A stretch of 64,000 nucleotides of DNA from Collimonas humicola (lineage in GTDB: Bacteria > Pseudomonadota > Gammaproteobacteria > Burkholderiales > Burkholderiaceae_D): assembly GCF_018304945.1 (NCBI RefSeq), contig NZ_JAGQEE010000013.1, positions 16,735 to 80,734 on the forward strand. The letters run 5' to 3'. The notes beneath the pieces were generated by a model, which was not told the origin of the DNA, searched no databases, and saw nothing but the letters and a program-made list of their open reading frames with translations. Shown in pieces: positions 63,016-64,000 of the stretch. Both the position numbers and the translations under genes were made by a program. Each line of letters opens with the position of its first letter. Position 1 is the stretch's first letter.

Positions 63016-63744
63016 TTGCGCCTCCTCCTTGTAGAAGACGAGCCCTCGCTTGGCGCCATCGTACAATCCTGGCTCCAGCTTGACGGCAATGCAGTGGGCT
63101 GGGTCCGGCGCGGCGATTCTGCAGCGACTGTTTTGCAAACGCACCACTATAACTGCGTATTACTCGACCATGGTTTGCCAGGTGTATCGGGCGCCCAGCT
63201 ATTGCGTAATTTGCGCGCTGCCAAAGATGTGGTGCCCGTACTCATTATTACTGCCCGCAACACCTTGGCCGACCGGATAGCTGGCCTTGACTTGGGGGCA
63301 GACGACTATCTGGTGAAGCCGTTTTACCTGGAAGAAATGTCAGCTCGTATCAGGGCCGTCGTACGCCGTCATGGGTTGCAGGCCGATAATCTTCTGACGC
63401 ATGGCAAGATTGAACTCGACATCCTCAGCAAGTGTGTGCTGCTGGATGGAGCATCGATAGAATTGATCGCACGCGAATTTGCAGTATTGCGTGCATTGAT
63501 GTTGCGCCGTCACCACGATGTGCAGGACAGGACGCTCGTCTATGCGATCAGCACTTTACATGCCCAGAACCCGATACTACGTCGTTTTGCTGAACACCTA
63601 ACGGCTACTGGTATGGCGAAAAAAGCTGTAATTGGAGCTGTGATGCACAAAATGACACATCTGATTTACGGAGTGCTTCGCACTGGCAAGCCCTTCGATC
63701 CAAATTATTTAACCAACGGGCTTGCTATTCAAGACGGTATCTGA
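63016..63744 (+). pseudogene. PmrA/QseB-like response regulator fused to an IS110 end
   Basis: Residues 1-120 are a receiver domain (MRLLLVEDEPSLG, LLDHGLPGVSG with the Asp, TARN, and K in DDYLVKPFYLEEM). The winged-helix output domain begins (LIAREFAVLRALMLRR) but breaks off; from about 63540 the frame runs into IS110 sequence (NPILRRFAEHLTATGMAKKA) up to its stop. The DNA-binding helix is therefore lost. The TTG at 63016 is the family start. No partner kinase is visible. The last 134 bp are identical to the IS110 end at 4262-4395. Confidence 0.8.
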
Positions 63745-64000
63745 CCCGACATGACGGATTCGGCGAAAGACGGAGCGCATTCATGGTTTTGTTTTCTAAC
63801 AACGCGATATGCACTCTGGCCCCAGTTAGCTGCGCGTGTGAAGTGCGAAGCAAACTAGATTATGATTTTTTCGTGTTTTATGAAATTTTCAACAAGCACT
63901 TATAAAGAACACTCGATAAATCATTTCATTTCATAAAAACATAACTAAACACTCTTTAATTTTTTTCGAAATCGCCCTTATATTCGATGCATCTGGGTTT
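63745..64000 (+). promoter_or_regulatory. End of window with a second copy of the eCIS upstream element
   Basis: No gene is seen. Bases 63894-63990 align with the minus-strand reading of 29376 to 29281; identical blocks include AAGCACTTATAAAGAACAC and TCTTTAATTTTTTTC. In the eCIS locus this element lies about 270 bp before the tube gene, so a related gene or operon may start to the right of the window on the plus strand. Confidence 0.6.

Noticed and set aside
62659..63147. 162-codon minus-strand frame over the regulator promoter
   Set aside because: It overlaps the PmrA-like box and the regulator start and its product is low-complexity Arg-rich without family match.
1..64000. CRISPR arrays, tRNA or rRNA genes
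   Set aside because: I looked for regularly spaced repeats and for conserved tRNA/rRNA segments and saw none; a dedicated search could still find a degenerate one.

Overview
The window looks like an accessory, IS-riddled region of a betaproteobacterium. Protein style and transposase types point to the Burkholderiales; a host- or fungus-associated lineage would fit the toxin content, but this is inference. Nothing here fixes the species. No rRNA, tRNA or CRISPR array was seen.

Layout. (1) 0-4.4 kb: the tail of an unidentified gene, an AAA-type ATPase preceded by four 17-bp tandem repeats, an IS6-family element, a truncated candidate protease effector and an IS110-family element with strong hairpins at its 5' side. 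(2) 4.5-29.0 kb, minus strand: a nearly complete extracellular contractile injection system (eCIS) of the Afp/PVC kind. In transcription order it has inner tube 1, sheath 1-3, tube 2, a 57-aa DUF5908-like protein, a LysM-type protein, a VgrG-like spike, a fourth sheath paralogue carrying a seven-bladed FG-GAP propeller, gp25, a PAAR-like tip, a baseplate J protein with two further FG-GAP propellers inserted, a second J protein, three tail-collar fibre genes (one truncated), a small protein, a TibC/Aah-like heptosyltransferase and a tape-measure protein with eighteen 6-residue repeats. The usual AAA+ ATPase and terminator cap (Afp15/Afp16) are not in the window; an IS110 copy lies just past the last gene. 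(3) 29.4-38.6 kb: IS110, Tn3 and IS3 debris around a secreted maltotetraose-type amylase, an ExoY/CyaA-family nucleotidyl cyclase toxin and a frameshifted GNAT acetyltransferase. (4) 38.7-41.8 kb: a putative RiPP cluster made of a 42-aa precursor with Cys-rich N-terminus and an acidic leader-like C-terminus (follower type), a terminator, a standalone YcaO enzyme and a Cys/Met-type PLP enzyme. (5) 41.8-46.1 kb: an RcsC-like hybrid kinase and an RcsB-like regulator. (6) 46-57 kb: IS fragments, a winged-helix protein, a secreted PI-PLC-like protein and a leukocidin/cytolysin-like pore-forming toxin with lectin module. (7) 57-64 kb: an orphan MbcA/ParS-like antitoxin, IS3 and IS66 copies, a HAF-repeat secreted protein broken at a homopolymer, a PmrA-type regulator fused to IS110 sequence, and at the very end a copy of the non-coding element that precedes the eCIS operon.

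How parts may work together. Palindromes of the form TTGGGAATATTCCCAA, close to the RcsAB box, lie upstream of the RiPP precursor, the phospholipase-like gene and the pore-forming toxin, with a divergent copy before the kinase. I infer a small virulence/RiPP regulon run by the local RcsB-like regulator. The eCIS carries unusual integrin-like propellers, a glycosyltransferase and a variable tape measure, which suggest a surface-modified particle with tunable length. The ExoY-like and protease-like proteins lack signal peptides and are plausible cargo.
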